64,000 nt of DNA, from contig CAYWNA010000023.1 in NCBI GenBank assembly GCA_964459305.1, positions 22,200 to 86,199 on the forward strand, in the 5' to 3' direction. Shown here piece by piece: positions 52,488-60,974 of the stretch. A model generated the notes under the pieces. The model saw only the letters and a list, made by a program, of their open reading frames with translations. It did not search any database and had not been told where the DNA came from. The translations under genes and the position numbers were made by a program. The DNA comes from CAYWNA01 sp964459305 (lineage in GTDB: Bacteria; Planctomycetota; Planctomycetia; Pirellulales; Pirellulaceae). How positions within the stretch are numbered: position 1 is the first letter of the stretch; each line of letters begins with the position of its first letter.

Positions 52488-52581
52488 TCGTGTTGCTCCC
52501 AAGTGGCCCAGGAAACGGCGATCACCCTCACGGCCGATGCGTGTTTAGCCGCCCGTGGCCAGGATTGACACTCTTCTGCAT

Positions 52582-52644
52582 GTAGCCGAAGTCGCCAGAC
52601 TTTGGACCGTGAAGGGATTGCCAAACTCTGGCGAGTTTGGCTAC
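52582..52644. repeat. Palindromic repeat family A, copy 3
   Basis: 63 bp: GTAGCCGAAGTCGCCAGACT ... CTCTGGCGAGTTTGGCTAC with a 15-base loop. It lies between the dehydrogenase start and the aminotransferase stop. The right arm differs from the exact complement of the left at two positions. Confidence 0.85.
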
Positions 52645-52704
52645 GGGGCAAACCTGGCCGCGGGTCGTATCTACGAAGTCATCTTCATGGCAAATCCAAC
52701 TGGC

Positions 52705-54087
52705 TCAATGTCCGAACCCCAACTCCTGTTCGGTTTCCCCGATTGCCTCGTCGATCATGTCCAGTCCTTTCAGCAGTGTGGCATCGTCCATCACAATCGG
52801 CGGGCTCATGCGCAGGATGTGCCCGGCGGGGATCCAGGCCAAGCCCTTGCGGAAAGCCTTCTGGTAAACCAACGTGCCGGCCTCGTCAAACGCCTCTTTG
52901 GTGTTCTTGTCTTTGACCAGCTCGATGCCCATCAAGCAGCCCTTGGCGCGAACGTCGCCAACAATCGCGTGCTCCGCCTTCATCCGTTCCATTCGTTGCT
53001 GAGCAATCTCGCCGAGTTGCTGTGCGTGTGTTAGCAAGTTCTCCTCTTCGATGACCTCGGTGGAAGCCAAGGCCGCCGCACAGGCCATTGGGTTGCCGCC
53101 ATAGCTGCTGGAGGCCGAGATCTTCTCGAAGCTCTCCTTGTGCTCCTCGCGAACTGCGACACAGGTGACCGGGAAGCCGTTGCCGAAACCCTTGCCGATG
53201 GAAACCACATCGGGCACCACGCCCCAGTTCTCCATGCATAGCCATTTCCCGGTGCGGCCCCAGCTTGTGAGCACCTCGTCGGCCATCAGCAGAATACCTC
53301 GCTGGTCGCAGAACTGTCGCAGCTTGGGGAAGAAGTCGTCCGGGGGTATCACGGATCCGCCCCAGCCTTGGATCGGCTCGAGTACGAAGCCGGCCACATC
53401 GCCCACAGTGGCCTTGTCGATATACTCGTCGTAGAACGCGATGTAACGATCGGTGTCGATCAAGCCGTCGTCGTCCGTCCACAGCGGGCGATACGTGTCG
53501 GGACGTGGAACCATGTGGGAACCCGGCGCCCTCACCCGGCCGTAAACTTGGGATCGGATGTGGGCCAGCGATACGGCTCCGTAGGTTTTGCCATGAAAGT
53601 CATAGTAGCAGCTGATCATCTCGTTGCGCCCGCTGGCCGCACGCAGCACGCGCATGCCCGCTTCGACCGCGGCTGTGCCGGAATCGTAGAACTGATACCC
53701 GTTGAGATTGCCCGGTAGGATCTCAGCCAGCTTTTCGACCAACTGCGTCTTGATCGGCGTTGTAAAGTCGTGGGCGTTCATCAGTTGTCCAGCGTGTTTC
53801 GCAACTGCTTCGCTAATCTTCGGATGGCAATGTCCCAGGGTGGTTACGTAAATGCCGGACGAGAAATCGATGTACTCGTTGCCGTCGACGTCGGTCAGAA
53901 CGCACCCCTGGCCACGTTCGAACGTCACGGGAAACAGCTTCACCTGGCTGCTCAAGCCCTTGAAGTACTGTGTGCAGCGGTTGTGGCAATCCGCCGACTT
54001 GGGTCCCGGCGGGGGCGTGACGAGATTCGGGTATCGGGTCAAGTCCACTCGGGCCCACTCCAACGTCGAAAAATCGGTGCCAGTCAC
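52705..54087 (-). CDS. PLP-dependent class-III aminotransferase
   Basis: 460 aa starting with GTG 54087 (AAAGGAG upstream overlaps the end of the symporter gene, 14 bases away). Fold-type I class-III features: VLTDVDGNEYIDFSSGIY (62-80), the phosphate-binding SGT (136-138), the ADEVLTSWGRTGKW segment with D270 pairing with the PLP pyridine nitrogen, and the Schiff-base Lys K299 in VSIGKGFGNGFP. Length matches 4-aminobutyrate/omega-amino-acid transaminases. Together with DeoR and the symporter it forms a three-gene operon. An amino-sugar, amino-aldehyde or omega-amino-acid substrate is possible; the sequence alone does not decide. Confidence 0.9.
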   Translation of the reverse strand: MTGTDFSTLEWARVDLTRYPNLVTPPPGPKSADCHNRCTQYFKGLSSQVKLFPVTFERGQGCVLTDVDGNEYIDFSSGIYVTTLGHCHPKISEAVAKHAGQLMNAHDFTTPIKTQLVEKLAEILPGNLNGYQFYDSGTAAVEAGMRVLRAASGRNEMISCYYDFHGKTYGAVSLAHIRSQVYGRVRAPGSHMVPRPDTYRPLWTDDDGLIDTDRYIAFYDEYIDKATVGDVAGFVLEPIQGWGGSVIPPDDFFPKLRQFCDQRGILLMADEVLTSWGRTGKWLCMENWGVVPDVVSIGKGFGNGFPVTCVAVREEHKESFEKISASSSYGGNPMACAAALASTEVIEEENLLTHAQQLGEIAQQRMERMKAEHAIVGDVRAKGCLMGIELVKDKNTKEAFDEAGTLVYQKAFRKGLAWIPAGHILRMSPPIVMDDATLLKGLDMIDEAIGETEQELGFGH

Positions 54088-54101
54088 CTGCAGTTACTCC
54101 T

Positions 54102-55943
54102 TTACGAAATCACCAAACCAGAGAAGACGACGACCAGTGATACGACCAACAGCACAAACACCAGCCACCAGGTCACTACGCTGTTGTACCAGTGATTGCC
54201 CAAGTTGTCGAAGACGTTCAATTTTCGCCAATTGACGGTCAACTCGTCGGTCACCTGATCCGCCCGCGGCCGGGCCGTCAGCAGGCTGACCAGCGTGCAA
54301 ACCGCGGCACAGAAAAACCAGTTAATCACGCCCTGGTTCGCGTACGGTGCGAGCCACGCCGGATGCAGCGGCAAATTGGGGAACCACATCTGTTGAATCG
54401 CCACGTCGAACTGGCAATACACTTTCATAGCGATGCCCAACAGGAAGCCCAAGACCACGGCCCACAAGGCGCCTTTGGCCGTGCACCTTCGCCAAAAGAT
54501 ACCGAGTAGAAATACAGCGGAAAACGGAGGGGCAAAGAAGGCGTAGAGCGATTGGATGTAGACGAACAGGTTGCCGCCCAGCCGGCCCACGAAACCGCCC
54601 AACACGATGGAGACCGCCAGCACAATAATTGACGAGATCACGCCCACCACGACCAGCCGCCGCTCGTCGGCCTCGCGGTGCATCCAGCGTTTGTAGATAT
54701 CCAGCGTGAAGATCGTCGCCGTCGAATTGAGTACCGAGTTGATCGTTGACTGGATCGCCCCAAACAGAGCCGCCAGGAACAACCCGCGCAGCCCGATCGG
54801 CACCAACTCCTGGATCAGATCAATAAAGCTCCGATCCGCGGCTGGCTTCACGGCCAACCACGGCTCTTTCAGCAGGATTTCGGGGTTCCTGGCAAACACG
54901 ACCAGCCCCGGCACTACCACGATCGCGGGCATCAGCACCTTGAGAAACCCTGCGAAGACAATGCCCATCCGGGCGTGGTAAGGGCTTTTCGCTCCCAACA
55001 CGCGTTGGATCATGAACTGGTTGAGGACGTTGTACCAGATACTGACCGAGAGCACGCCGAAGATCAAGCTGGGCCAGGGATGAGTCGGATGGCTGATCGG
55101 TTGGATCACCGCCAGGCGGTTGTAGGTGGGGCGTTGGCCGAGTTCGTCAAGGTTCGACTCAACCGCCTCCCGCCAGTCGCCTTCGACGGCCTTGTTTCGC
55201 TCGATCATTATCTGCACGCCGTCGACCAGCGAGCCATCCTCGCCGGCCAAGGCGTTCAATCCCAGCAGCGTTACGGTAATTCCGCCTACGACCATCACAA
55301 ACACAGTGAACAGATCCGTCCAGGCGACCGAGGATAGGCCGCCGTAGATCGCCCACATCCCGCCCACGATCCCCAAAGCAACGATGGCGATCCACAGATG
55401 CAACTGTTCGGGGTCGCCGCCGGCCGGGAGCCATGCCGGAGGGAGCATGGCGGTCAGCTTCGTCAATTCGGATTCGAACAGCTTCTGAATCGCCAGCGCC
55501 CCGCCGTAAAGCACGGCCGCCAGGAACGCCACCACGTTGGTAACGATGGTGACCAAGGCGAGGATCTGTCGCAGCGCCGGGCTGAAACGCCGTTCCATGA
55601 ATTCCGGGACGGTAAACACTTTGGACGCCAGCAAGAACGGGATAAACACCCAGATCAGCAGCGTGAACGTCAGCACGTTGCCCCATTCGGACATGGACAC
55701 GCAGATGCCGTAGACCACGGCCACGCCGATCATCCCGATGAAGTGCTCGCTGCTGATATTCGAAGCGATGAACGAGCCGCCTACCACGTACCAGGGCAAC
55801 CGCTTGCCAGCCAGGAAGTACTCGGTGGTGCCCGAGCGTTCTTTGCGGCCCGCAAGATACCCCACGACCGAAAGGCCCAGGAAAAACGCCAAAAAGGCCG
55901 CGTAGTCCCAGAAGTGCAGCGAGAAGGACTCGGTATCCGGCAT
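54102..55943 (-). CDS. Sodium/solute symporter (SSS family)
   Basis: 613 aa with about 13-14 membrane segments. GGAGAGG precedes the ATG by five bases. The core matches SGLT-like SSS transporters: YAAFLAFFLGLSVVGYLAG (TM1), GGSFIASNISSEHFIGMIG (TM2/substrate region), VFTVPEFMERRFSPALRQIL, WAIYGGLSSVAWTDLFTVF and FLAALFGAIQSTINSVLNST (TM8 sodium site, with S/T pairs). It imports a small solute, often a sugar or an organic acid, with sodium. It is the second gene of the DeoR-symporter-aminotransferase operon, so it probably carries the substrate of the divergent pathway. Confidence 0.92.
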   Translation of the reverse strand: MPDTESFSLHFWDYAAFLAFFLGLSVVGYLAGRKERSGTTEYFLAGKRLPWYVVGGSFIASNISSEHFIGMIGVAVVYGICVSMSEWGNVLTFTLLIWVFIPFLLASKVFTVPEFMERRFSPALRQILALVTIVTNVVAFLAAVLYGGALAIQKLFESELTKLTAMLPPAWLPAGGDPEQLHLWIAIVALGIVGGMWAIYGGLSSVAWTDLFTVFVMVVGGITVTLLGLNALAGEDGSLVDGVQIMIERNKAVEGDWREAVESNLDELGQRPTYNRLAVIQPISHPTHPWPSLIFGVLSVSIWYNVLNQFMIQRVLGAKSPYHARMGIVFAGFLKVLMPAIVVVPGLVVFARNPEILLKEPWLAVKPAADRSFIDLIQELVPIGLRGLFLAALFGAIQSTINSVLNSTATIFTLDIYKRWMHREADERRLVVVGVISSIIVLAVSIVLGGFVGRLGGNLFVYIQSLYAFFAPPFSAVFLLGIFWRRCTAKGALWAVVLGFLLGIAMKVYCQFDVAIQQMWFPNLPLHPAWLAPYANQGVINWFFCAAVCTLVSLLTARPRADQVTDELTVNWRKLNVFDNLGNHWYNSVVTWWLVFVLLVVSLVVVFSGLVIS

Positions 55944-55967
55944 TGTGTCCTCTCCTGAAATATCCAG

Positions 55968-56741
55968 CTACGCTGCCTGCACGACAACGACGTTAACTCC
56001 GTTTTCGCGCAAGGTATCAACGAAGCCAGGGTCGCCGCGATCGTCGGTAACTAGTCCAGTCCACTCGGCCAGTTGAGCGAATTGCCTCATCCCGTGCCTG
56101 CCGAATTTCGAACTGTCGGCGGTGACATACACGCGCTCCGCCGAGGCCGCCATTTTCAGCAACATGCTTGAGTTATCGGGCGGTTGGGTGTAGGCAAAGC
56201 CATCCGAGTCAATGCCGTCGGCGCCCAGAAAGGCAACTTCGGCTCGCAGTTGCCCCAGGTTCAGTTCGGTCAACGATCCCGTCAAGTCGGGCGATGCGGG
56301 GCGGATGTAACCGCCGGGCAACAGCACGTCTACGTACGGATCGTGCTGCAGTTCAGCCGCCGCAGGAAGCGAGGTGGTGATCACCGTCAGCCCCGATCGT
56401 CCGCGCAACTGGCGTGCGATAGCCAACGTGGTCGTGCTGCCATCGAGCATCACGGCCGAACAGCCTTGGCACAGTTCGGCAGCCGCCTGCCCAATGGCCT
56501 CCTTGGCGGGCTGGTTCTCTCGCACGCGACTTAGGAAAGCGAATTCGAAACTCACCCTAGGCCCGACCGTGGCTCCGCCGTGGGTGCGGATCACCTGCCC
56601 TTGCTCTTCCAGGCTTTGCAGATCCCGACGGACGGTCATTCCGCTGACGCCCAGCTGCGTGGCCAGTTCATCGACCGAGCACCCACCGCGCCGGACAACC
56701 AGATCGCGGATTCTGGCTTGTCGCGAAACTGGGTTCACCAT
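55968..56741 (-). CDS. DeoR/GlpR-family transcriptional regulator
   Basis: 257 aa from the ATG at 56741; the frame runs to 56825, but a promoter at 56797-56825 overlaps that extension and supports the shorter start. N-terminal winged helix (RQARIRDLVVRRGGCSVDEL, LGVSGMTVRRDLQSLEEQGQ, VIRTHGGA), then the DeoR sensor domain (VMLDGSTTTLAIARQLRG, FLGADGIDSDGFAY, SSKFGRHGMRQF), which binds a phosphorylated sugar. It sits between the two arms of the divergent gene set and probably represses both until a sugar phosphate accumulates. Confidence 0.93.
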   Translation of the reverse strand: MVNPVSRQARIRDLVVRRGGCSVDELATQLGVSGMTVRRDLQSLEEQGQVIRTHGGATVGPRVSFEFAFLSRVRENQPAKEAIGQAAAELCQGCSAVMLDGSTTTLAIARQLRGRSGLTVITTSLPAAAELQHDPYVDVLLPGGYIRPASPDLTGSLTELNLGQLRAEVAFLGADGIDSDGFAYTQPPDNSSMLLKMAASAERVYVTADSSKFGRHGMRQFAQLAEWTGLVTDDRGDPGFVDTLRENGVNVVVVQAA

Positions 56742-56796
56742 GACAAGGACCCCGAAAGACGGTAACGGCTGAACGCGAGAATGTTCATAAGCGATC

Positions 56797-56825
56797 AATC
56801 TAAACATCATGCTGTCGACTGTCAA
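56797..56825 (-). promoter_or_regulatory. Sigma70-type promoter for the deoR-symporter-aminotransferase operon
   Basis: On the minus strand TTGACA (56825-56820), a 17-base spacer and TAGATT (56802-56797). Transcription would start near 56790, about 50 bases before the ATG at 56741. The -35 is a perfect match and the spacing is optimal. Confidence 0.6.
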
Positions 56826-56882
56826 TCCCCTAGTTTTTCAGTTCATGTGGTAGGCTTTGGCTCCAGAATCACGGTCCCCTGA

Positions 56883-56911
56883 TTGCCACCAGTGTTCTGT
56901 TGCGATAGAAT
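56883..56911 (+). promoter_or_regulatory. Sigma70-type promoter for the aldolase-isomerase-kinase operon
   Basis: TTGCCA (56883-56888), 17-base spacer, TAGAAT (56906-56911). Transcription would begin near 56918 and give a leader of about 215 bases that includes the family C palindrome. The 57 bases between this box and the opposing -35 (56826-56882) are where a shared DeoR operator would be expected; I see no clear inverted repeat there. Confidence 0.5.
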
Positions 56912-56981
56912 TCAACCCGCTAACGGACAGGATCGCGAAACGATAGTCAACCACCATCCGAATCTTGAGCAGACGCGCGGT

Positions 56982-57075
56982 CGTTTAACCCGAAGCCGGA
57001 GGCGATGGCGTGGGCAGGACCTAGTGGCTGGTTGGACCCCGCTGCACGCGCTCGCCTTCGGCTTTCGGTTAAACG
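56982..57075. repeat. Palindromic repeat family C, copy 3, in the leader of the aldolase operon
   Basis: 94 bp: CGTTTAACCCGAAGCCGGAG ... CTTCGGCTTTCGGTTAAACG. It lies between the predicted promoter and the aldolase start, so it would be transcribed as a long hairpin in the 5' leader. A reading frame runs from it into the aldolase, but the ribosome site is downstream of it. Confidence 0.85.
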
Positions 57076-57133
57076 AGGGACCCCGCGATCCTTGCGACGT
57101 ACCGATCCACAATCGATTTTGGGAGAATTCAGC

Positions 57134-57949
57134 ATGGTAATCGACGGGCGTGAGATCCGACTTCAGCGGCTCGTAGGCGATGGCCGGGCCGTGATCGTTG
57201 CCATTGACCACGGTCTGTTCGATGGGCCAATTCCGGCCATGGAGGATCTGCCGGCGACTGCCGAACGGATCAATCCGCTCGTCGACGCCGTTTTGATGGC
57301 GCCGGGCATGCTACGTCATTGCGGTCAGATCTATGCCAAGCCAAAGCGGCCGCTGGCCATACTGCGGCTGAACTGGAATACGGTCTACTGCTTCAAGCTG
57401 GAGTACCGCAACGCGCACAGCGTGTACAGCTACGGCGCGGAGGACGCGCTGCGCGAAGGCATGGATGTCGGGCTGGTCTCACTCACGCTTCAGACCGGCG
57501 ACGAGCAGCGCGATGCCGCCAACGTGGAGATCTTTTCGCGTCTGACCAACGACTGCCACCGGTTGGGCATCCCGGTCGTCGGCGAGTACTTCCCCACTGG
57601 ACACGAAGACATGACACCTCAACAGCTTCACGACGACGTTCTGATGGGAACGCGGATCGTCACAGAACTGGGTGCAGATGCGATCAAGACGTTCCACACC
57701 GAGGACTTCCAGGCCGTCACGTCGAGCGTACCCGTGCCGGTGTTTGGTCTAGGTGCGGAGAAACTGCCCACCGAGCGCGATGCCCTCGAATTGGCCGCCC
57801 GCGAGATTGCTGCGGGCGCCCGAGGCGTAGTCTTCGGCCGCAACGCCATTCAAGCAAACGCGCCGTTCGAGTTTCAAGCCGCTTTGTGCGATGTTGTCAA
57901 GCGTGACGTCAGCCCCGACGAGGCCGTGGCCAAACACAACCTCCAGTGA
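57134..57949 (+). CDS. Class I aldolase, FbaB/LsrF (DeoC-like) family
   Basis: 271 aa from the ATG at 57134 (GGGAGA seven bases upstream). TIM barrel with IVAIDHGLFDGPIPAMEDLP (substrate phosphate region), the Schiff-base Lys K185 in ADAIKTFHTEDF, and PVPVFGLGAEKLPTERDALE plus ARGVVFGRNAIQ for phosphate binding. The order resembles LsrF and archaeal-type fructose-bisphosphate aldolases. It would cleave a phosphorylated ketose from the kinase below into two small carbonyl products, one probably dihydroxyacetone phosphate. It is the first gene of the rightward operon. Confidence 0.85.
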   Translation: MVIDGREIRLQRLVGDGRAVIVAIDHGLFDGPIPAMEDLPATAERINPLVDAVLMAPGMLRHCGQIYAKPKRPLAILRLNWNTVYCFKLEYRNAHSVYSYGAEDALREGMDVGLVSLTLQTGDEQRDAANVEIFSRLTNDCHRLGIPVVGEYFPTGHEDMTPQQLHDDVLMGTRIVTELGADAIKTFHTEDFQAVTSSVPVPVFGLGAEKLPTERDALELAAREIAAGARGVVFGRNAIQANAPFEFQAALCDVVKRDVSPDEAVAKHNLQ

Positions 57950-57997
57950 CCCGCCCGGTTGTCTCGCCATGTGAGGACATAGCGGATAGTATGTCTT

Positions 57998-58062
57998 GTA
58001 GCCGAAGTCACCAGACTTTGGGCGATCGGCCGAAGATACCAAATTCTGGCGAATTCGGCTAC
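57998..58062. repeat. Palindromic repeat family A, copy 4
   Basis: 65 bp: GTAGCCGAAGTCACCAGACT ... TTCTGGCGAATTCGGCTAC, loop unrelated to the other copies. It lies between the aldolase and isomerase genes inside the operon, in the same orientation as the copy at 52582-52644. Confidence 0.85.
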
Positions 58063-58103
58063 AGCGGTGAGGACTCCGATCCAAGAAAGGCAGGCGAGAG
58101 AAC

Positions 58104-59513
58104 ATGCAACCATCCGCAAAACCGACAGTCGGCCTTTTGGCCCTGACCCTGGAACTGTACGAGAGCCTTGTGCCCGGTCTGCGTGCCGAGCGCGAAGCAT
58201 GGCTGACTACCGCGGTGTTGCCGGCTCTGTCCGACATCGCCGACGTGCGTTTCGAGGGTGCTGCGTTTCGGCGCGAAGACATCGAGCAGGCGGTCCGGAA
58301 GTTTGAGGCAGACGGTGTCGACTGCCTACTGGTGGTTTGCCTGACGTACTCGCCAAGCCTGCTCACGCTGCCCGCCCTGACCTCCACGCGGTTGCCGATC
58401 ATCATCTGGAATCTGCAGGAGTTGTACAGCGTCGATGAAACGTTCGACGGGCCCGCGATGATCGCCAACCATGGTGTCCACGGCACGCAGGATCTCTGCA
58501 ATGTTTTGCTACGCGCCGAGGTGCCATTCGAGTACGTCACCTCGCATTTGCAGGACGCGAACGCCGTGGGGCAACTGACCGATTTCTTCATCGCGGCGGC
58601 GGCCCGGGCCGCGCTGCGCCGGGCGCGACTTGGCTTGATGGGCTATGCCTTCCCCGGCATGGGCGATATGGCTGTTGACACGGCACACCTTGCCGCAAAA
58701 CTCGGGTGCACGTGCGTGTCGCTGGCGGTCGAACAGTTCAACAACCGTGCGGCCGCGGCCGAAGCGTCCAGAGTCGAGCGGCTCGTGGACGAGTATCGCC
58801 AACGCTACGCTGTGGCCGAGGATGTCACCGCCGATGATCTAGCGACGACGGCCCGGGCCGAGTTGGCACTGCGCGCGATGGTCGACGACGAACGCCTGGA
58901 CGCCTACAGCTACCTGTTCCAGGCTTTGGGCGAGGACGAGCGCACTGCGACCCTGCCGTTTGTCGCGGCTTGCCGCCTGATGGCCGACGGCGTGGGCTTT
59001 GGCGGCGAGGGGGATCTGGTGGGTGCGGCCGGATGCTGGTTGCTGGGCCGAGTGTGTCCGCCGGCCACCTTCAGTGAGATCTTCACGATCGACTACGAAC
59101 ACAGTGCCGTGTTGATGAGCCACATGGGCGAGGCCAACGTGGCAATGGCCCGCGAAGACCGGCCCGTACCGCTGGTGGCACGCCCCAAACCGATCGCGCG
59201 AATCCGCGGCCGGCAACTCGCGTTGGCAATCACGCTGCGGCCCGGCGCGGCCACGTTGTGCGCCTTGACACTGGGGCCGCAATCCCGCTGGCGGTTGGTG
59301 GTTTCGCCGGTGGAGATCATGGATTTCGGCCCTCTGCCGTCGAAGTGCGTTCCGCACTTCAAAATCCGCCCACGCGACGGCGATGTGCGCGATTGGCTCA
59401 CGGCCTATGCCAAGGCCGGTGGGCCTCATCACAACGCGATCTGTTTCGGCGATGCCCGACCGCGGTTGCGGGCTCTAGCCACACTGTTGGACGCCGACTA
59501 TTGCGAGGTCTAA
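58104..59513 (+). CDS. L-arabinose-isomerase-like sugar isomerase
   Basis: 469 aa. The pattern of manganese ligands of AraA is kept: E302 (GFGGEGDL), E325 (TFSEIF), H340 (MSHMGEAN) and H442/H443 (GPHHN). Spacing is close to 306/333/350/450 of the E. coli enzyme. The N-terminal half (PTVGLLALTLELYESLVPGL ... GVDCLLVVCLTYSP) is the Rossmann-like substrate-binding part. It interconverts an aldose and a ketose; whether L-arabinose, L-fucose or another sugar cannot be read. The sequence is too diverged for a gene name. GGCGAGAG precedes the ATG. The kinase follows with a three-base gap. Confidence 0.85.
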   Translation: MQPSAKPTVGLLALTLELYESLVPGLRAEREAWLTTAVLPALSDIADVRFEGAAFRREDIEQAVRKFEADGVDCLLVVCLTYSPSLLTLPALTSTRLPIIIWNLQELYSVDETFDGPAMIANHGVHGTQDLCNVLLRAEVPFEYVTSHLQDANAVGQLTDFFIAAAARAALRRARLGLMGYAFPGMGDMAVDTAHLAAKLGCTCVSLAVEQFNNRAAAAEASRVERLVDEYRQRYAVAEDVTADDLATTARAELALRAMVDDERLDAYSYLFQALGEDERTATLPFVAACRLMADGVGFGGEGDLVGAAGCWLLGRVCPPATFSEIFTIDYEHSAVLMSHMGEANVAMAREDRPVPLVARPKPIARIRGRQLALAITLRPGAATLCALTLGPQSRWRLVVSPVEIMDFGPLPSKCVPHFKIRPRDGDVRDWLTAYAKAGGPHHNAICFGDARPRLRALATLLDADYCEV

Positions 59514-59516
59514 GCG

Positions 59517-60971
59517 ATGCATGTCGGGCTTGACCTGGGAACGACGAACGTCAAGGCCGTCGCGCTGGAGGCTGACGGGCGGGCCGTTGCCGAAGGCTCT
59601 CATCCGGTCGAACGTTACACCAGTCCTGACGGCGGCGTCGAACACGATCTGGAGCAGATCTGGACGGCCACCTGCGACGCGTTGAGGCAGGTGACGGCCG
59701 AAGTAAATGCCGGTGACGTCCTTGCCCTAGGTATCTCCAGCCAGGGCGGGGCTCTGCAAATGCTCGACGACGCGGGTTACCCGGTTGGTCGTGTCATCAG
59801 TTGGCTCGACCAGCGAGGCAAAGCCTTCGACGCGAAACTGCTGGACGAAGTGCGCGAGGAGTACCTGGCCGAGCACACGGGCTGCAACCTGAGCTCAATG
59901 ACGTTGGGGCAACTGTTGCGGCTTGCCGAGCGGGGCCCCGATTGTTTCGCCGCGTCCCAAGTTGGTTTTGTGGGCGACACGATTGTCGGTCGGCTCTGCG
60001 GGCGCCGTGCCCACGACGCAACGAGCCTTTCGATCGGCATGCTCTACAATCCCACGCTGGGCACGGCCGACCCGGAACTACTCTCGCGACTGAGAATCGA
60101 CGACAAACGTCTGGCCGATCTTCTGCCAGCCACGACCCCGGTGGCCGCGATTACCGAAAAAGCGGCAAAAGCGACCGGCCTGCTGGCTGGCACTCCCGTT
60201 TCCCCGGCAATCCACGATCAATACGCAGCCGGGATCGGGGCAGGTTCCACACGCGAGGGCGATGTCTGTCTGGGCACGGGCACGGCCTGGGTCCTGCTGG
60301 CCAATGCCGTGGGGCCGCCGCGGCCTGTCACACCGCGAACCTTTGTCTGCCCCCATCCGATATCGGGTCTGACGGGCCATCTGCTGTCGATGACAAACGG
60401 TGGATCGGCCCTGCAATGGGCCATGCAATTGACCGGATGCGACAGTATGGATCCCGACGAATTGGATCGACGTCTGGAGACCATCGCCGCGGGCGCCGAT
60501 GGTTTGCAGGTCTGGCCGCTGTTAGTCCACAGCGCAGGGGCATCGGGGGGCCTTGAGCGTGGCGGTCGGATCGATGGGCTGACGTTGAACCATTCGGCCG
60601 ACCATCTTCTTCGGGCGGTCGTCGAAGGGCTGGCCTGCGAGCTGGCCCGGCATGCCGATCTTCTGGCGACCGGCGGTTTTGCCCTGCGCCGGTTGGTGCT
60701 CTCTGGCCCGGCAGCAACCAGTCGGGTAACGCCGCAGATCATCGCCGATGTCACCGGCCGACCTGTGGCGTGCGTGGACCACGGAAACATGAGCGCGCGC
60801 GGTGCGGCTGTGATCGCCCAGGCCATGGTCGAAACCGACACGCCGCTTGGCGAATTGGCCGAACGGCTGGTCCCTGACCATCGCGTTGTCCGTCCTGGCG
60901 CGGCGGCGGCCACCTACGCGACGCTCCGAGAATGCTATCTGCAACCCTTCACCTCTGTACCAAGGCGCTGA
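59517..60971 (+). CDS. FGGY-family carbohydrate kinase (xylulokinase-like)
   Basis: 484 aa. ATP/phosphate loop HVGLDLGTTNVKAVALEADG at the N-terminus, LALGISSQGGALQMLDDAG and ISWLDQRG (sugar-binding), VCLGTGTAWVLLAN (phosphate 2) and RRLVLSGPAATSRVTPQIIA with VACVDHGNMSARGAAVIAQA (adenosine region) are in the FGGY order. Length is typical. It would phosphorylate the ketose made by the isomerase, providing the aldolase substrate. Translation is coupled to its neighbours (gaps of three bases on each side). Confidence 0.92.
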   Translation: MHVGLDLGTTNVKAVALEADGRAVAEGSHPVERYTSPDGGVEHDLEQIWTATCDALRQVTAEVNAGDVLALGISSQGGALQMLDDAGYPVGRVISWLDQRGKAFDAKLLDEVREEYLAEHTGCNLSSMTLGQLLRLAERGPDCFAASQVGFVGDTIVGRLCGRRAHDATSLSIGMLYNPTLGTADPELLSRLRIDDKRLADLLPATTPVAAITEKAAKATGLLAGTPVSPAIHDQYAAGIGAGSTREGDVCLGTGTAWVLLANAVGPPRPVTPRTFVCPHPISGLTGHLLSMTNGGSALQWAMQLTGCDSMDPDELDRRLETIAAGADGLQVWPLLVHSAGASGGLERGGRIDGLTLNHSADHLLRAVVEGLACELARHADLLATGGFALRRLVLSGPAATSRVTPQIIADVTGRPVACVDHGNMSARGAAVIAQAMVETDTPLGELAERLVPDHRVVRPGAAAATYATLRECYLQPFTSVPRR

Positions 60972-60974
60972 GCA

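Noticed and set aside
1530..58062. Possibility that family A repeats form a CRISPR array
   Set aside because: The four copies are thousands of bases apart and palindromic, without regular spacers or cas genes.
58104..60971. Naming the isomerase and kinase araA/araB or xylB
   Set aside because: The catalytic residues support the families, but the aldolase in place of an epimerase means the arabinose or xylose route cannot be assumed.
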